DNA of 64,000 bases. Origin: Punica granatum. Taxonomy: Eukaryota > Streptophyta > Magnoliopsida > Myrtales > Lythraceae. The notes beneath the pieces are model-generated. The model saw only the letters and a program-made list of their open reading frames with translations, made no database searches and was not told where the DNA came from. The stretch is taken from contig NC_045129.1 in assembly GCF_007655135.1 (NCBI RefSeq), forward strand, positions 25,022,274-25,086,273. Reading direction: 5' to 3'. The position numbers and the translations under genes were made by a program. Shown here piece after piece: positions 46,060-56,555 of this stretch. Position 1 is the first letter of the stretch, and the number at the start of each line of letters is the position of its first letter.

Positions 46060-46365
46060 TGCGTTTGGTTTTAGAGTTGAGTTTTGATTTTAATTGGGTT
46101 GTAATGATTGTGTTTTTGAATTATGAGAAAAAAGTGTGAAAAAGTAATGAATAGTTGAGAGAAAGTAATAATTGTGCTGTTAAATTTTGGAATAAAGTAA
46201 TGAATTGTTGATAAAAAGTAATGATTGTGTTGTTGAATTGTGGAAAAAGCAATGAATAGTTGAGAAAGAGTAATGATTGTATTGTTGAATTGAAGATAAG
46301 TTGAGTTAAGTGGAGTAGAGTTAAAATGAAAGTTAAAATTTGTTTGTGAAACCAAACAAACCAAC
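46060..46365. mobile_element. MITE in the copia integrase
   Basis: About 305 bp of AT-rich sequence. The ends pair: GCTGCGTTTGGTTTTAGAGT at the left and ...GTGAAACCAAACAAACC at the right. The interior repeats GTAATGAATAGTTGAG and TAATGATTGT motifs four times. It separates integrase residues KIKIFQCNG from EFNNSKF, so it inserted after the copia element. It has the same termini as the element at 20165-20397. The exact target duplication is unclear. Confidence 0.65.
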
Positions 46366-47200
46366 TACCATTACATTGGAAGATTTTGATTTTCCGGTCA
46401 AGTAAATTTTTCATTTGTGTTTTAAATATTTGGAAATTATCAAAAACTTCCAATATGAATTTTAATGGAAATAGCCAGGTGAATCTTGAAAAATCATCAA
46501 TAAAGATAACGTAAAATATGTAACCCAAATGAGACATAACTGGAGAGTGCCAAACATTCGCATAAATAACTTCCAATGGAAATTTTGCAATATAGTTCAT
46601 AGAAGAAAGAGGTAACCGGGAATATTTACCCAGAGTATAGGAATCACAAGAATCTTTATTGAAGGAAAGCATTGAAATTAAATTTCTAGACCGACTTATT
46701 GTTGTGCTCGAGCCCCTGGTGCTAGATCACAAATAGTTTTGTAGTAACATGAATGCCCGCGATCGTGAAAGAGGGATTGGGTAGAGAGACCCCTTAGAGG
46801 GGCAGTTGAGGAGAATCATTCCCGAGAGATTGTCCTTTAAGAAGAAACTAGAATGAGTCCATATCACATGGCAATCGTTATCTTGATATAATCTGTGAAG
46901 ATATACTAGGCTATAATCAAGATTAGGGACATGAAGCACATTTTGCAAATATAAGGGTCTTGATCTTGTTGGAATGGTCACGAACCCCACATTATGTATA
47001 GGCAAAATAGATCCATTGATAGTAACAATAGATGAGGAACCAAAATACGGAGTAATGTTGTCTAATATACCTTCATTATGGAACATGTGACACGAAGCCC
47101 CGGAGTCCAAATAAGTACCCAGTGATGGTATATCATTCAAGCTCATAGCAGCAAAAGACTTTTGATAGGCATGAGACTGATGTTGATTATAGTAGTCCAA
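46366..47200 (-). pseudogene. Copia protease and integrase N-terminal half
   Basis: 47200-46727 carries SLGTYLDSGASCHM, the copia protease active site (DSGA), and the GAG-pre-integrase-like tail (LQNVLHVPNLDYSL). 46672 onward shows the integrase start (CDSYTLGKYSRLP), then FPLEVIYANVW, where the catalytic Asp of DVW is Asn, and VIFIDDFSRFTWLFPL. The MITE follows at 46365. Confidence 0.8.
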
Positions 47201-47482
47201 ACATTGTAGGGCCGTATGTCCAGTAGTATTGTAAAGTTAACAAACCACGGCAGCAGGGGCATGCCCTTGTATCTTGTCATTAACTGAGAAGGAGTTACCT
47301 GAAGGCGTTACCGAATGTGAGAGTTGATTCGGTTGTCCACGACCATAAACAATTACTGCAGAGCCTCCACGACCACCATATGCATAGCCATGACTGTATT
47401 ACCACGACCATAGGAGTTTCTCGAGAAATTTTGCTGTGAAGCATATCCTCGACTAAAACTAGCTCCATGGAATCGACTGCCA

Positions 47483-48334
47483 CCTTTGCTACCCCTCTAT
47501 GAGATTTTCCACCACGACTGCTATTGTTTTGCTGTCTACGGCCTCCTCCTCGTCCTCCAGGATGTATGAAAACCTGAAGGGCTGTGTTAGTTGCTGGAGA
47601 GGGAGTAGGATAAAACTTTCAAACTCTGTTTTCATGAAACAATAGTTTGTTTCGAAAGACATCAAATGATATGGGACTGGGATCATTATCATGAGATGTC
47701 ATAAAGGACTCATATTCACGAGGAAGTCCAACAATAGCAAAAGTAATAAGGTCTTCATCATCAATGGGTTTTCCAATCTCCTTCAGCTGATCATCAAGCA
47801 ATTTACAATCAGTGAAGATACTTTTCGACTCCTTGATCTTCAAACTTCATCTAGGTGAGTTCAACCTTAATGTCCCAACACATGACTCAAGATCTTTCAA
47901 CAAACCGATTATGTAAGCCATCCTAGACTTGCCGTGCACTACCTAGATCATGAACCTCTTCTAGTAGTGATTCAGAGAGCGTGGAGAACAGCCAATCGAC
48001 ACCAAGCTTCATACATCGGATTCGTCGAGCCGAGGCATGGCCGACTGCCATCAACAAAGCCAAACAGATCGTGGGACTTCAGAAAGGTTGAGAAGAGTGT
48101 TTTCCAAACAAGATAATTTGAATTGGTAAGTTGAATGTTGACAAGATTTGTGATATTAGGTACTGTGATGGAGCCAGAAACTAGTGTAGATGAGGATGGA
48201 AGAATAGAGGCGAAAGCTGGTGTAGGGGCAGTACAGTTATCAGTGTTTTTGAAGCTGGGGTTAGGAAAGGAATGAATGGCGAGAGGGGTGGGTAAGTTGC
48301 CAATGTTGCTTGAATTTTCTTGCTCGTGGGACAT
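47483..48334 (-). pseudogene. Copia gag
   Basis: The start MSHEQENSSNIGN at 48334 leads to ITNLVNIQLTNSNYLVWKTL, the typical copia gag opening. Frames then break. 47843-47619 carries KSIFTDCKLLDDQLKEIGKP and FAIVGLPREYESF, the UBN2-type gag core. A Gly-rich zone follows, but I do not see an intact CCHC knuckle. Not functional. Confidence 0.75.
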
Positions 48335-48544
48335 GGTGCAGACTGGATGTTGACTAAAGGGAGATGATGGGAGAGATGACAGAGATTTGACGGAAAGAAG
48401 GCGATGGCTTAAGAAAAGAAAGAATTTGATATATATAATTAAGAAGGATACAACAATGGTGTTCTGATACATAGTGAGCTATACAAGGTGAGAATATTTT
48501 CGAGATACCAAAATGTATTCTAATACGAACAAAGTCTAGCCTAA

Positions 48545-49050
48545 AAGAGGTTAATACCAAAAAAAAAAGTACAAACTTTTCATATTTTAACAATTTTAAC
48601 ACGATATTTTTTTATTTACCTAAAAATGTACAAACTTTCGTTTTAATAACAATTTTAGCATGGCGTCAATTTTTTTATTAATTTGGACAGAATCGATGCC
48701 ACATAGGGCTCTAATGACCCCAATCGATGCTTGTAACGCCAATTGGGGAGTGATGGCTGGGGTCGTGGCTCCACCCTTTGAATCAGGAGAATTCCCAAGT
48801 AGAGGGTTCTCCCAATTCTGAGGGGTAGGGGCCTCAATTCAGGCCACCCCCCCCCCCCCCCCCCGGATTGGGGTCGCTAGCGGCCCCCTCCGTGACCTCG
48901 ATTTCGTCCAAATAAACAGAAAATCTGACGTCGTGCTAAAATTGTTATCAAATCGAAAGTTTGTGCATTTTAGGTTAAGGAAAAAAATTCGTGTTAAAAT
49001 TGTTAAAATGTGAAATATTTGTGCTTTTTTTATTATTAAACCGCCTAAAA
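48545..49050. mobile_element. Foldback element with ~140-bp inverted arms
   Basis: The left arm (about 48548-48700, with ACAATTTTAACACGA and GTACAAACTTTCG) matches the reverse complement of the right arm (about 48890-49047, with ACAATTTTAACACGAATTTTT and GCACAAACTTTCG). The loop is GC-rich and holds an 18-base C run (48847-48864). It lies just outside the right copia LTR. There is no coding capacity, so it is a non-autonomous DNA element by structure. Confidence 0.75.
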
Positions 49051-49261
49051 TGATTAACAAAAAAAAATCAAACAAATTAGAACATGGGATTCATCTCAAT
49101 TGACGTCATCCAAACTTCAGTCTTTGCACCTCACATCTAGCTGTTTGGATCCATATGAAATCCAATCAAACCTTCCTCAAAAATATCAAACAACTTATAA
49201 AAATTTACTTTCAAATTCTTCTAGCAATTTTGGATATTTTCTTTCTTAAAATTCTTGTTTA

Positions 49262-49459
49262 GATTGAATTTACCTCAATAAAAGCATTCCCATATGCAAT
49301 TGTTCCAAAGGTACCATCGACTCGATTTCCCATTTTATGTTGATTTAGTAAGGCATCTATAAGTGCTGCATCCACGATGGTTTTCCAAAATTCTCGTGCC
49401 TCCCTCTTTGTGCCTTCATCTTCATCCTTTGGTCTTTTCGAAAGATATTTAAGTAACAA
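49262..49459 (-). pseudogene. Myb/SANT-like domain exon or fragment
   Basis: The minus strand reads AREFWKTIVDAALIDALLNQ then MGNRVDGTFGTIAYGNAFIE, matching the start of the plant Myb/SANT-like DNA-binding family (PF12776 style), which occurs in L10-interacting MYB-type genes and in PIF/Harbinger partners. The stretch ends GAG|GTAAAT, a good splice donor at 49261/49260. The expected W-rich opening is altered (REFWKTIVD) and no following exon was identified, so it is probably a gene or transposon fragment. Confidence 0.5.
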
Positions 49460-49462
49460 CTC

Positions 49463-50580
49463 TCAAATTCCTAGGAAAACACACAACATCAAAAGTACAT
49501 TTCCATAATCCACTATAAAATCCATAATTAGGAACCAAAATGAAACCATCATTTTCTCTAAATTCTCCATAAGGGCTTTTCTTTTAGTCAAAACCTCAAT
49601 ATCAAAACAATTAAGTAGAGCAGGTAACAAACAATTGAAAAGATTATAACTACATTGTGGATTGATTAAGCTCAAGTGAGTGAACAATACCAAGAGCTCA
49701 AGATTGACTTGTTTCATTACAGTGATAAACTTAGCAGCAACAAAATTTTTGGCTTTAAGCTAAAACAATGCATCACAGAATGCCATCGTTATCAAAGGTC
49801 AAGGATGTTCATTAACAGGCTGTACAGAAACTGTTGTCGAGAAAATAATACCCACTAGTAAGAAAAACTTTAAAAGAGGAAAATTCATCAGATGGACGAA
49901 ATATAGAGGAAACAGCATTGCCGCCCATCGTGGCATTAAAGATTTAGAAGAAAAATGAGAAAGTAGATGAACCCAAGCTGAGTAAGAAACATGAAAGAAG
50001 AGGAGTGGGGAGCTTGGTTTTGATTAAAAAAAAGAAGTGTGCTCGTTTCTGCAAGGAAAAAATGCATATTAAATCATCCAATGCTTGGCAGCGAAGCAAC
50101 CTGTAAAAGTAAAAGGTTGAATTTTTCGGTGATTTTTTTTTTGTTTCAAGCAGGACTGAGGTTACAGCAACAAACCCAATAAATCTTGACCAAGAAATTG
50201 TAGAGACAAGCAACACTGAAAGAAATCAAACCATTCATCGATAGTACTTGAGAGCTAGAAACGATGGAGATCCTCATAGTGGTCTTCCTTCAAATACTGA
50301 GGAAGCTAGGTCTCAAAAATGATTATTAATAAAAATATTTTAGAATTATGCATTATACATAAAATTCATACAACAAAATCAAAATTGTACAAAGGATCTA
50401 AATGATCATAGATGAAATGTAATTACAAGTATAAATTATTCCGTAAACATTGCTAGAGAATAAAAGAAAATTAATTCAAATACAACCCGAAAGCAAAAAT
50501 CTAAATGGAAATGCATAACTAGATACAACTAGACACATAGTGCAACTACACATTATCATCCATCCACATTGCTACAACTA
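49463..50580. other. Unclassified sequence beside the Myb/SANT-like fragment
   Basis: A minus-strand frame (49717-49463) is hydrophobic and Leu-rich but has no motif I recognise. It lies directly upstream of the Myb/SANT-like stretch on the same strand and could be part of the same broken gene. The rest, to 50580, is AT-rich with no supportable gene. Confidence 0.35.
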
Positions 50581-50948
50581 TATAATTTATATAATCATGG
50601 GAAAAGTACAAAAAAAACCCCATTATGGTTTGAGATTGAGAGAAATTGCACCATGTGTTTTTGTAAGGGACAATTAGCCCCCGCCCCCCCTCCCCCCGTG
50701 ATGTACTCCATTAGCCATAGGGGGTTACGACGTTAATTTTTTTTTCCATTTTTAATCCTCCATCTTTAGCCTTTTAATCATTTTGGTTTTAAATATTTTT
50801 TCTTTTATCATTCCAATCCTCAACTTTGCATTTTTCATTTTAGTAATCGAAGGAAAATCGAAAGGGAATGAGGGGTCGAGGCCGCCAATCAGCTACCCTG
50901 ACCCTTCCACCGAGGTCGCTTGCGTCCTCAGTGCATACCGGCAACCTC
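50581..50948. other. Repeat-like sequence left of the tandem retroelement
   Basis: It holds AAGTACAAAAAAAACCCC and a C-rich block (50678-50697), similar in style to small foldback elements nearby, then a GC-rich 90 bp ending ACCTC. ACCTC (50944-50948) is the candidate left target duplication of the following element; the right copy would lie beyond the window. Confidence 0.4.
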
Positions 50949-51179
50949 TATAAGACCCGGCATTTTTTTAAAAAAAATACATACTTATATACCTACATAC
51001 GCTTTTATATACATATATATGTGTATAATATAAGTTGCTGGGAAAAAAAAAAGAATGGGAGCATGAGCTCCACGTGGCCCAAATTCCTCCCCTAAGCTTC
51101 CACCGCCATTTATTCTTTCATTTTCATTCTTGTTCAGTCCTGTTATAGCGGGGAGGAAACGAAGAAGAAGAAACAGAGG

Positions 51180-51223
<44 letters not shown>

Positions 51224-54200
51224 ACCGATCGAACTCAAAGAAGAAGAAGAGTAAGAGGAAGGATAGGTTCAGGGAGTTTTCTAAGTTTAGCTTCAGCTCT
51301 GTTCCGTGTCAAAGAACAGAACAGAACATAAGGGAATAGATAAAGAGGGAGACGAACGGAGTTGAGGAAGAGTCGAAGCAGCGCTAGAGGCTAGGCTTGG
51401 AATTCCGATTAAGTAAGTCGATTCTTCATCCCTAGGCATTCTTTTTACTAAGTATAGAGGTTGATTAGTTCGTATTTTATTCATATCAACTTAGGTTACT
51501 GTCCGGGGTGCTGGGGGAAATGCATTTGGTTTGCTGTAGATTTTTTGTAGTGAGTTGGGCGACCTCTGAATTTACATGTAAATTAGAGGATTATGTTGTA
51601 CTGTAATGTGCAGATTTTTTTTCCTATGATTGAGATGGCTAGAAACAATTGATAAGTTGAATGTTCTTCGTTCATTTCAAATTTTTGAACTATAATAATT
51701 TCTTGGGCCTAGAGATGCCTTCAATTCCATTCCTCTGGCTATGTTCATGTTTGGTCCAGGTCAAAGATGAGGTTGGAACTTTCTCATCTTGGCAAAGGCT
51801 TTAGAACGTTTTGGGGGATATGTATTACTTCTTTTCTTGCTTCCTTTCATTTTATTTTATTTTCATTTATTTGTTTCGAATCCAAATCTTTTGGTTTTAA
51901 CCTTGAATTTATGCTTATACTTATGCACATTGTGCAGATTCTCTGGTCATACCTTGGAAAAAATAAGTCCTAGAATACTTAGAAACTATTGTGTTTGGAT
52001 ACTATTCCTCTTCAATTACTATGAACTATTTCTTAAATTTTAGCAGACTTCTATTCAATGTGAGATTGCCTCGTCAATCAAACTTAATTTTTAGGGTGGT
52101 ATCCTGTAGATATTCACGTTGCTTTTATTGGAGAAGAGTAGCATCTTGGGATCTTTATGAACTTCTGCTTGGGAACTCTCATCTCTCCATAATTTTTTAA
52201 ACAGATTCTTTGACCTCACACAAAATTCATTCATTGATAAATTTCAGCCAGGGGACGGATATTTGCTTTTGGTTGGTTGTGGTGTAGGAAAGTGATATAA
52301 GGAATTTGGGGAATTAGATAAAATGGATCAAAAATTGAGTTTTAGAATGTCGGTTAGTTGAGGTGAAAATTTGAGGAGTAGGGGGCTAGCTAGCTATGTG
52401 AGATGGTAAGGTTGTCGAAGAATAATGATTGTTGATTCAATTTGGATTAACTAGATATAGTTAGTGAATTCAATGATATATATTGTTGTTAAGTTACTAA
52501 AGTTCCAGTTATTGCTATTTTAGCTTAGACAAGTTAATAAGTTATTATAAAACTTTTGAAAAACAATATTGGGTAGGCAATGTTAGGAGGTTATGCTTTG
52601 TTGCCTTGAGTTTCACGGTGTTGAATTTCTTGTATGGAAATTGTTTTAAGTAGTTTTTGGTATAGATGAGAAATGGACTTAAGGAATATGATATACATAT
52701 ATACATATGTATAAATCGGGACTTATTGGAAATATTAGGCTCCAAAGAAGACTGTGGGAGGTATCGGAAGTCCTCTTGATAGTGCTATATTTTTATTATC
52801 TAATATAATGCTTGCAAATAATAGGGATCATGGAAACTGGATCCTTGCACTTTGAAAGGCTGACTCAGTTTACTATCTTTTTGTGGGTTTTCGGTGAGTA
52901 CCTTATTCCATTGCGAAATGATATATATTAATATGTATATATATATATATATATATACACATACTACGTTAAGTGGATGGTAATGATGGTGTGATTAATA
53001 GGATTGATTATAATAAGAGGATTTGAGAGATATTGCCATTTTATGTTTCATTTTGATTTGAGATATGTAGTGTGATTTTGTATGCTAATTGTATATGAGA
53101 GATGTGATGATAACATGCTGCCATTGTAATGTGATTGGAATTGTGCTCGTGTATGATGATAAATGCTATGAGATGGCATGGTTGCAATTGATTGTGCTTG
53201 TGTTTTTTTTAATATAGCCATAGGATCGCTTGACCCGGCGGATTATAAAATGGGCCAGATCGGCCGCTGAACCCGGCGGAATAGAAAGAGGGGTCTGATC
53301 AGCTGCTAGACCGGCGGAATATAAATTGTGGTCAACTCTTACCACTAGAGGTTAATAGGTGGCCTCCGCTTATGAGATATGGATATTGGGAGTTAAGGAT
53401 GATATGAGTGAGATGTGCGGGGTCACGGTACTGTGATAACTCTGTTGCGAGGAAATGCAACCCTATGGCTATATTGATTGGTCGTGTTGTATATTGTTTG
53501 TTTGTTATGATTATTGGAGATGTGATGATTGTTGTGATTGCTATAGATATGATAATTGTTGAGGTTGTATGAAGTTGTTCTGTGAAAGTCGTGTTGTTAC
53601 TAGAGTTTGTTCTGACAAGTGATTGTGTTGTGAGTTGTTATGGAACGTTAATGAATGGATATTTGATGTTTATGTGATATTGGATATTAGATGAATTTTT
53701 GGAAGAGTTGTATGTATTCGTTAGTATGACTTAAATTTAGTTATTATGTTGGATATAATTATTAATATAAGTTATATATATATTTATATCGTATATGTGT
53801 GCGGGTGAGCTAATAGTGGAATTAGATGTGATTGTATTATTTATTTAAATATTTGGTTGTTTGCAATTAAATATTTATTTAATAATAATTCATTTTGCTT
53901 TGGAATATAGTACTCACTGAGATGCAGCTCACACTCTGCATATATATTTTTCAGATCAGTTAGGAGCTACACTAGCAGCACATGAGAACTTTTTTGGAAC
54001 ATCAGGGATCAGCTTGGGGGACTAAGTAGGGATTTTAGTTATTTGATGACTATTCTTTTTGTATAGAATGTATTTGAATATGCTGCGACCTGAAATTGTT
54101 ATTTAGTTGGTTTAGTAATGTGGTTGAGAAAAAAAAATTCTCTCTTTTGAGATGTAGATATATATCTTAGATATTGCTGAATTGGTTATATGTTTTTGGG

Positions 54201-54295
54201 AGTTGTGGAAAGCAGTTTTATAGGAATAGTTTGTGTGATAATAGATATCGAAAAAAAAATTAGGGAAAACGGTGATGAAATTTCGGGTCTTGACA
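50949..54295 (+). repeat. LTR1 of the tandem element
   Basis: 3347 bp, from TATAAGACCCGGC to GGGTCTTGACA. It contains a (GT)n(GA)n microsatellite (51181-51224) and three CCGGCGGA motifs (53236-53315). A 42-bp stretch (within 51866-51912), flanked by ATTTA repeats, is missing from LTR2 and LTR3. No gene is supported in it. Confidence 0.9.
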
Positions 54296-54299
54296 ATTT

Positions 54300-54311
54300 T
54301 GGTATCAGAGC
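54300..54311 (+). promoter_or_regulatory. Primer-binding site, initiator tRNA-Met type (internal region 1)
   Basis: TGGTATCAGAGC lies four bases after the LTR1 end. An identical site is at 59585-59596. It sets plus orientation. Confidence 0.92.
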
Positions 54312-55907
54312 CTAGGTTATGAGATTCTATAGACTTAAGTTAATGCTTGATCCTCGATAAATTTTTTTTTTCTAATTGTGGAGATTTTGATAGGATTTCT
54401 TTATCAGAGTCTTAGTCAATATCTGTGCTTGTATATATTAGATTGGTGATGAAGTTTTGTATTGTTTTTATTATTCACTGGGATGTGGGATATAGTATAA
54501 TAAATTCCCATGAGCCTCATTCCTACATGTCTCTTTTAGTCATAGAAATATAGTATTACTTATTCTTGATCATCGGGTGCTAATGCTTGTAGTGGGTAGT
54601 GAGTTATTTTGCTCTTTTGAGTGAGACTCTCATATGGAGAAGACCTCTTGTTGTTGGACAAATTCTGTTTGGTTTTCATGATCTGGTGGAATATTTTCAA
54701 TTCCCTTGCCTAAGGTTGAGGCCAATTCTTCATGTTTGTGTATTCCAGTTTGTGTTTACTTGACTTGATAATATTAAATTTGATTTTTAAAATTTTTGGT
54801 TGACATTGACTGACGTTTTGATATGGGTATATTGGCTCGATTCACTGTGCTGAAAGTTGTGCTATATATGGTTTCTATTTACTCTAAATCCTTGACTTTT
54901 CACTTTGAAATCTTAAGTTTTTGGTGAGTCCTTACTCTTATTTTTATTCTACTTGTTCCACTAAATTGGTGGATTATTTTCTTTGCATTCAAGTGATGTT
55001 GTCAGTGAAATCCTATGAGTATGAATGGGATGTGTAGGTGTGTTTAATTACCGTGGATGATGCCTTATGGTTGATTTTGCCTGACTTAAAAAAAAATTGT
55101 TTTCTTTGATTGATGTACCTACATGGAAATGGATAGGTTTGTACAAGCTAGTCAAGGTTACTCGATATTAAACTTCTATATCTCCATGCCATGAGTCTCA
55201 TTCTTGAATTGTCTTAATGTGATATGTTGAGTTCTATTCCATACAAAAGTTGAGCGAGCTACCTGATTGTGTACTATTAAAGCTATGGTCTTTGGTTGCA
55301 AATTCTTTCTTACCGGTTTCCGTTTGGTTTCTTTGCTTGAAATTCTAAGTAAATTGTTGCCTAGGTTATGGGTCTAATTATGCATGAGTTGAACTTCATG
55401 ATAATTTCCTAAGAGTATTTTGTTACATATCCCGAAAAACAACGGAGTGATTGCTATGTTTTAACAAAAAGTATATATATTTTCCTCCTTAAGGGTAGAA
55501 TTATCCGATATTCGTTTATCCTTTTGACTACATCGCTCTTTCTCATTATTTGGTCCCACTTTGATATTAAATGTAATTGTCAATTTAAATTGTTTACACA
55601 TAGTTTTAGTGGCTGTTGGGCTAAAATATAAAATATTTTATTATGAGAGGCAAGAGGATGATGATATTGGTAGGGGTTTCTATTTTCTCATAATCGTGAA
55701 TCTCTACATTTGAAATTCTAGGAAATATTGGGCTATATTTTGGCATTCCTTTCAATTAGAGTCACCACAGTTCACTTGGTAAATTGTTATTGGGATAGGC
55801 ATATTGGATTTTCTTTTTCTTTTTTAACTGTGTCAATGGCAAGATTGTTTTGGTAGACTAAACCATATCTTGACTGTTTTGGTGGAGTGAAATTAAACTT
55901 GTTTGGA

Positions 55908-55947
<40 letters not shown>

Positions 55948-56230
55948 ATGAAACTCTGACATCGTGGTGAATTTCCCATCGTATTCTATCATTAGAAAAT
56001 TTTTGAGATATACTCCTTTTATGATACAAAGAAGAAGTTAGAAATTCCTTGGGGAAAAAAAACAAAGAAAAATTTGGTTGCTCGATCTTGGATGGCTCCT
56101 TGGTTGTTATTAGAGATAACATTCAATTTATTGGATTGTATTAGATAATGATTTGGGGACTTTAGGGTGTTATGAACCTTAAAAATCTTTTCTGCTTCTA
56201 TAAACAAATTTCGAGAACGAAATTTTTATA

Positions 56231-56243
56231 AGTGGGAGAGATT
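56231..56243 (+). promoter_or_regulatory. Polypurine tract (internal region 1)
   Basis: AAGTGGGAGAGA directly precedes the LTR2 start TATAAGACCC. The same tract precedes LTR3 (about 61514-61526). Confidence 0.8.
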
Positions 56244-56475
56244 ATAAGACCCGGCATTTTTTTTTAAAAAAATACATACTTATATACCTACGTATGCTTT
56301 TATATACATATATATGTGTATAATATAAGTTGCTAGGAAAAAAAAAAAGAATGGGAGCATGGGCTCCACGCGGCCCAAATTCCTCCCCTAAGCTTCCACC
56401 GCCATTTATTCTTTCATTTTCATTCTTGTTCAGTCCTGTTATAGCGGGGAGGAAACGAAGAAGAAGAAACAGAGG

Positions 56476-56555
<80 letters not shown>

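Larger units (their letters stand above)
38162..48527 (-). mobile_element. Decayed Ty1/copia retrotransposon, minus strand, with two later insertions
   Basis: Copia gene order on the minus strand: gag (48334-47483), protease (47200-46727), integrase (46672-45104), reverse transcriptase and RNase H (39866-38309). Removing a 5.2-kb solo LTR and a ~0.3-kb MITE leaves about 4.8 kb, the usual copia size. LTRs are short. A shared block of about 100 bp, with GATACAACAATGGTGTTC and TTTTCGAGATAC, lies at about 38200-38303 and 48425-48527. A polypurine tract (GATGGGG, minus) abuts the left LTR at 38304. The primer site at the right LTR is not recognisable. All genes are broken. Confidence 0.85.
54296..56243 (+). 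other. Internal region 1 of the tandem element (noncoding)
   Basis: 1948 bp between LTR1 and LTR2. It starts with the primer site and ends with the polypurine tract. I find no retroviral protein motif on either strand; frames are short. A (TG)n run lies at 55914-55944. Confidence 0.85.

Noticed and set aside
54300..54311. tRNA gene at the TGGTATCAGAGC sites
   Set aside because: Only the short primer complement is present; no cloverleaf surrounds it.
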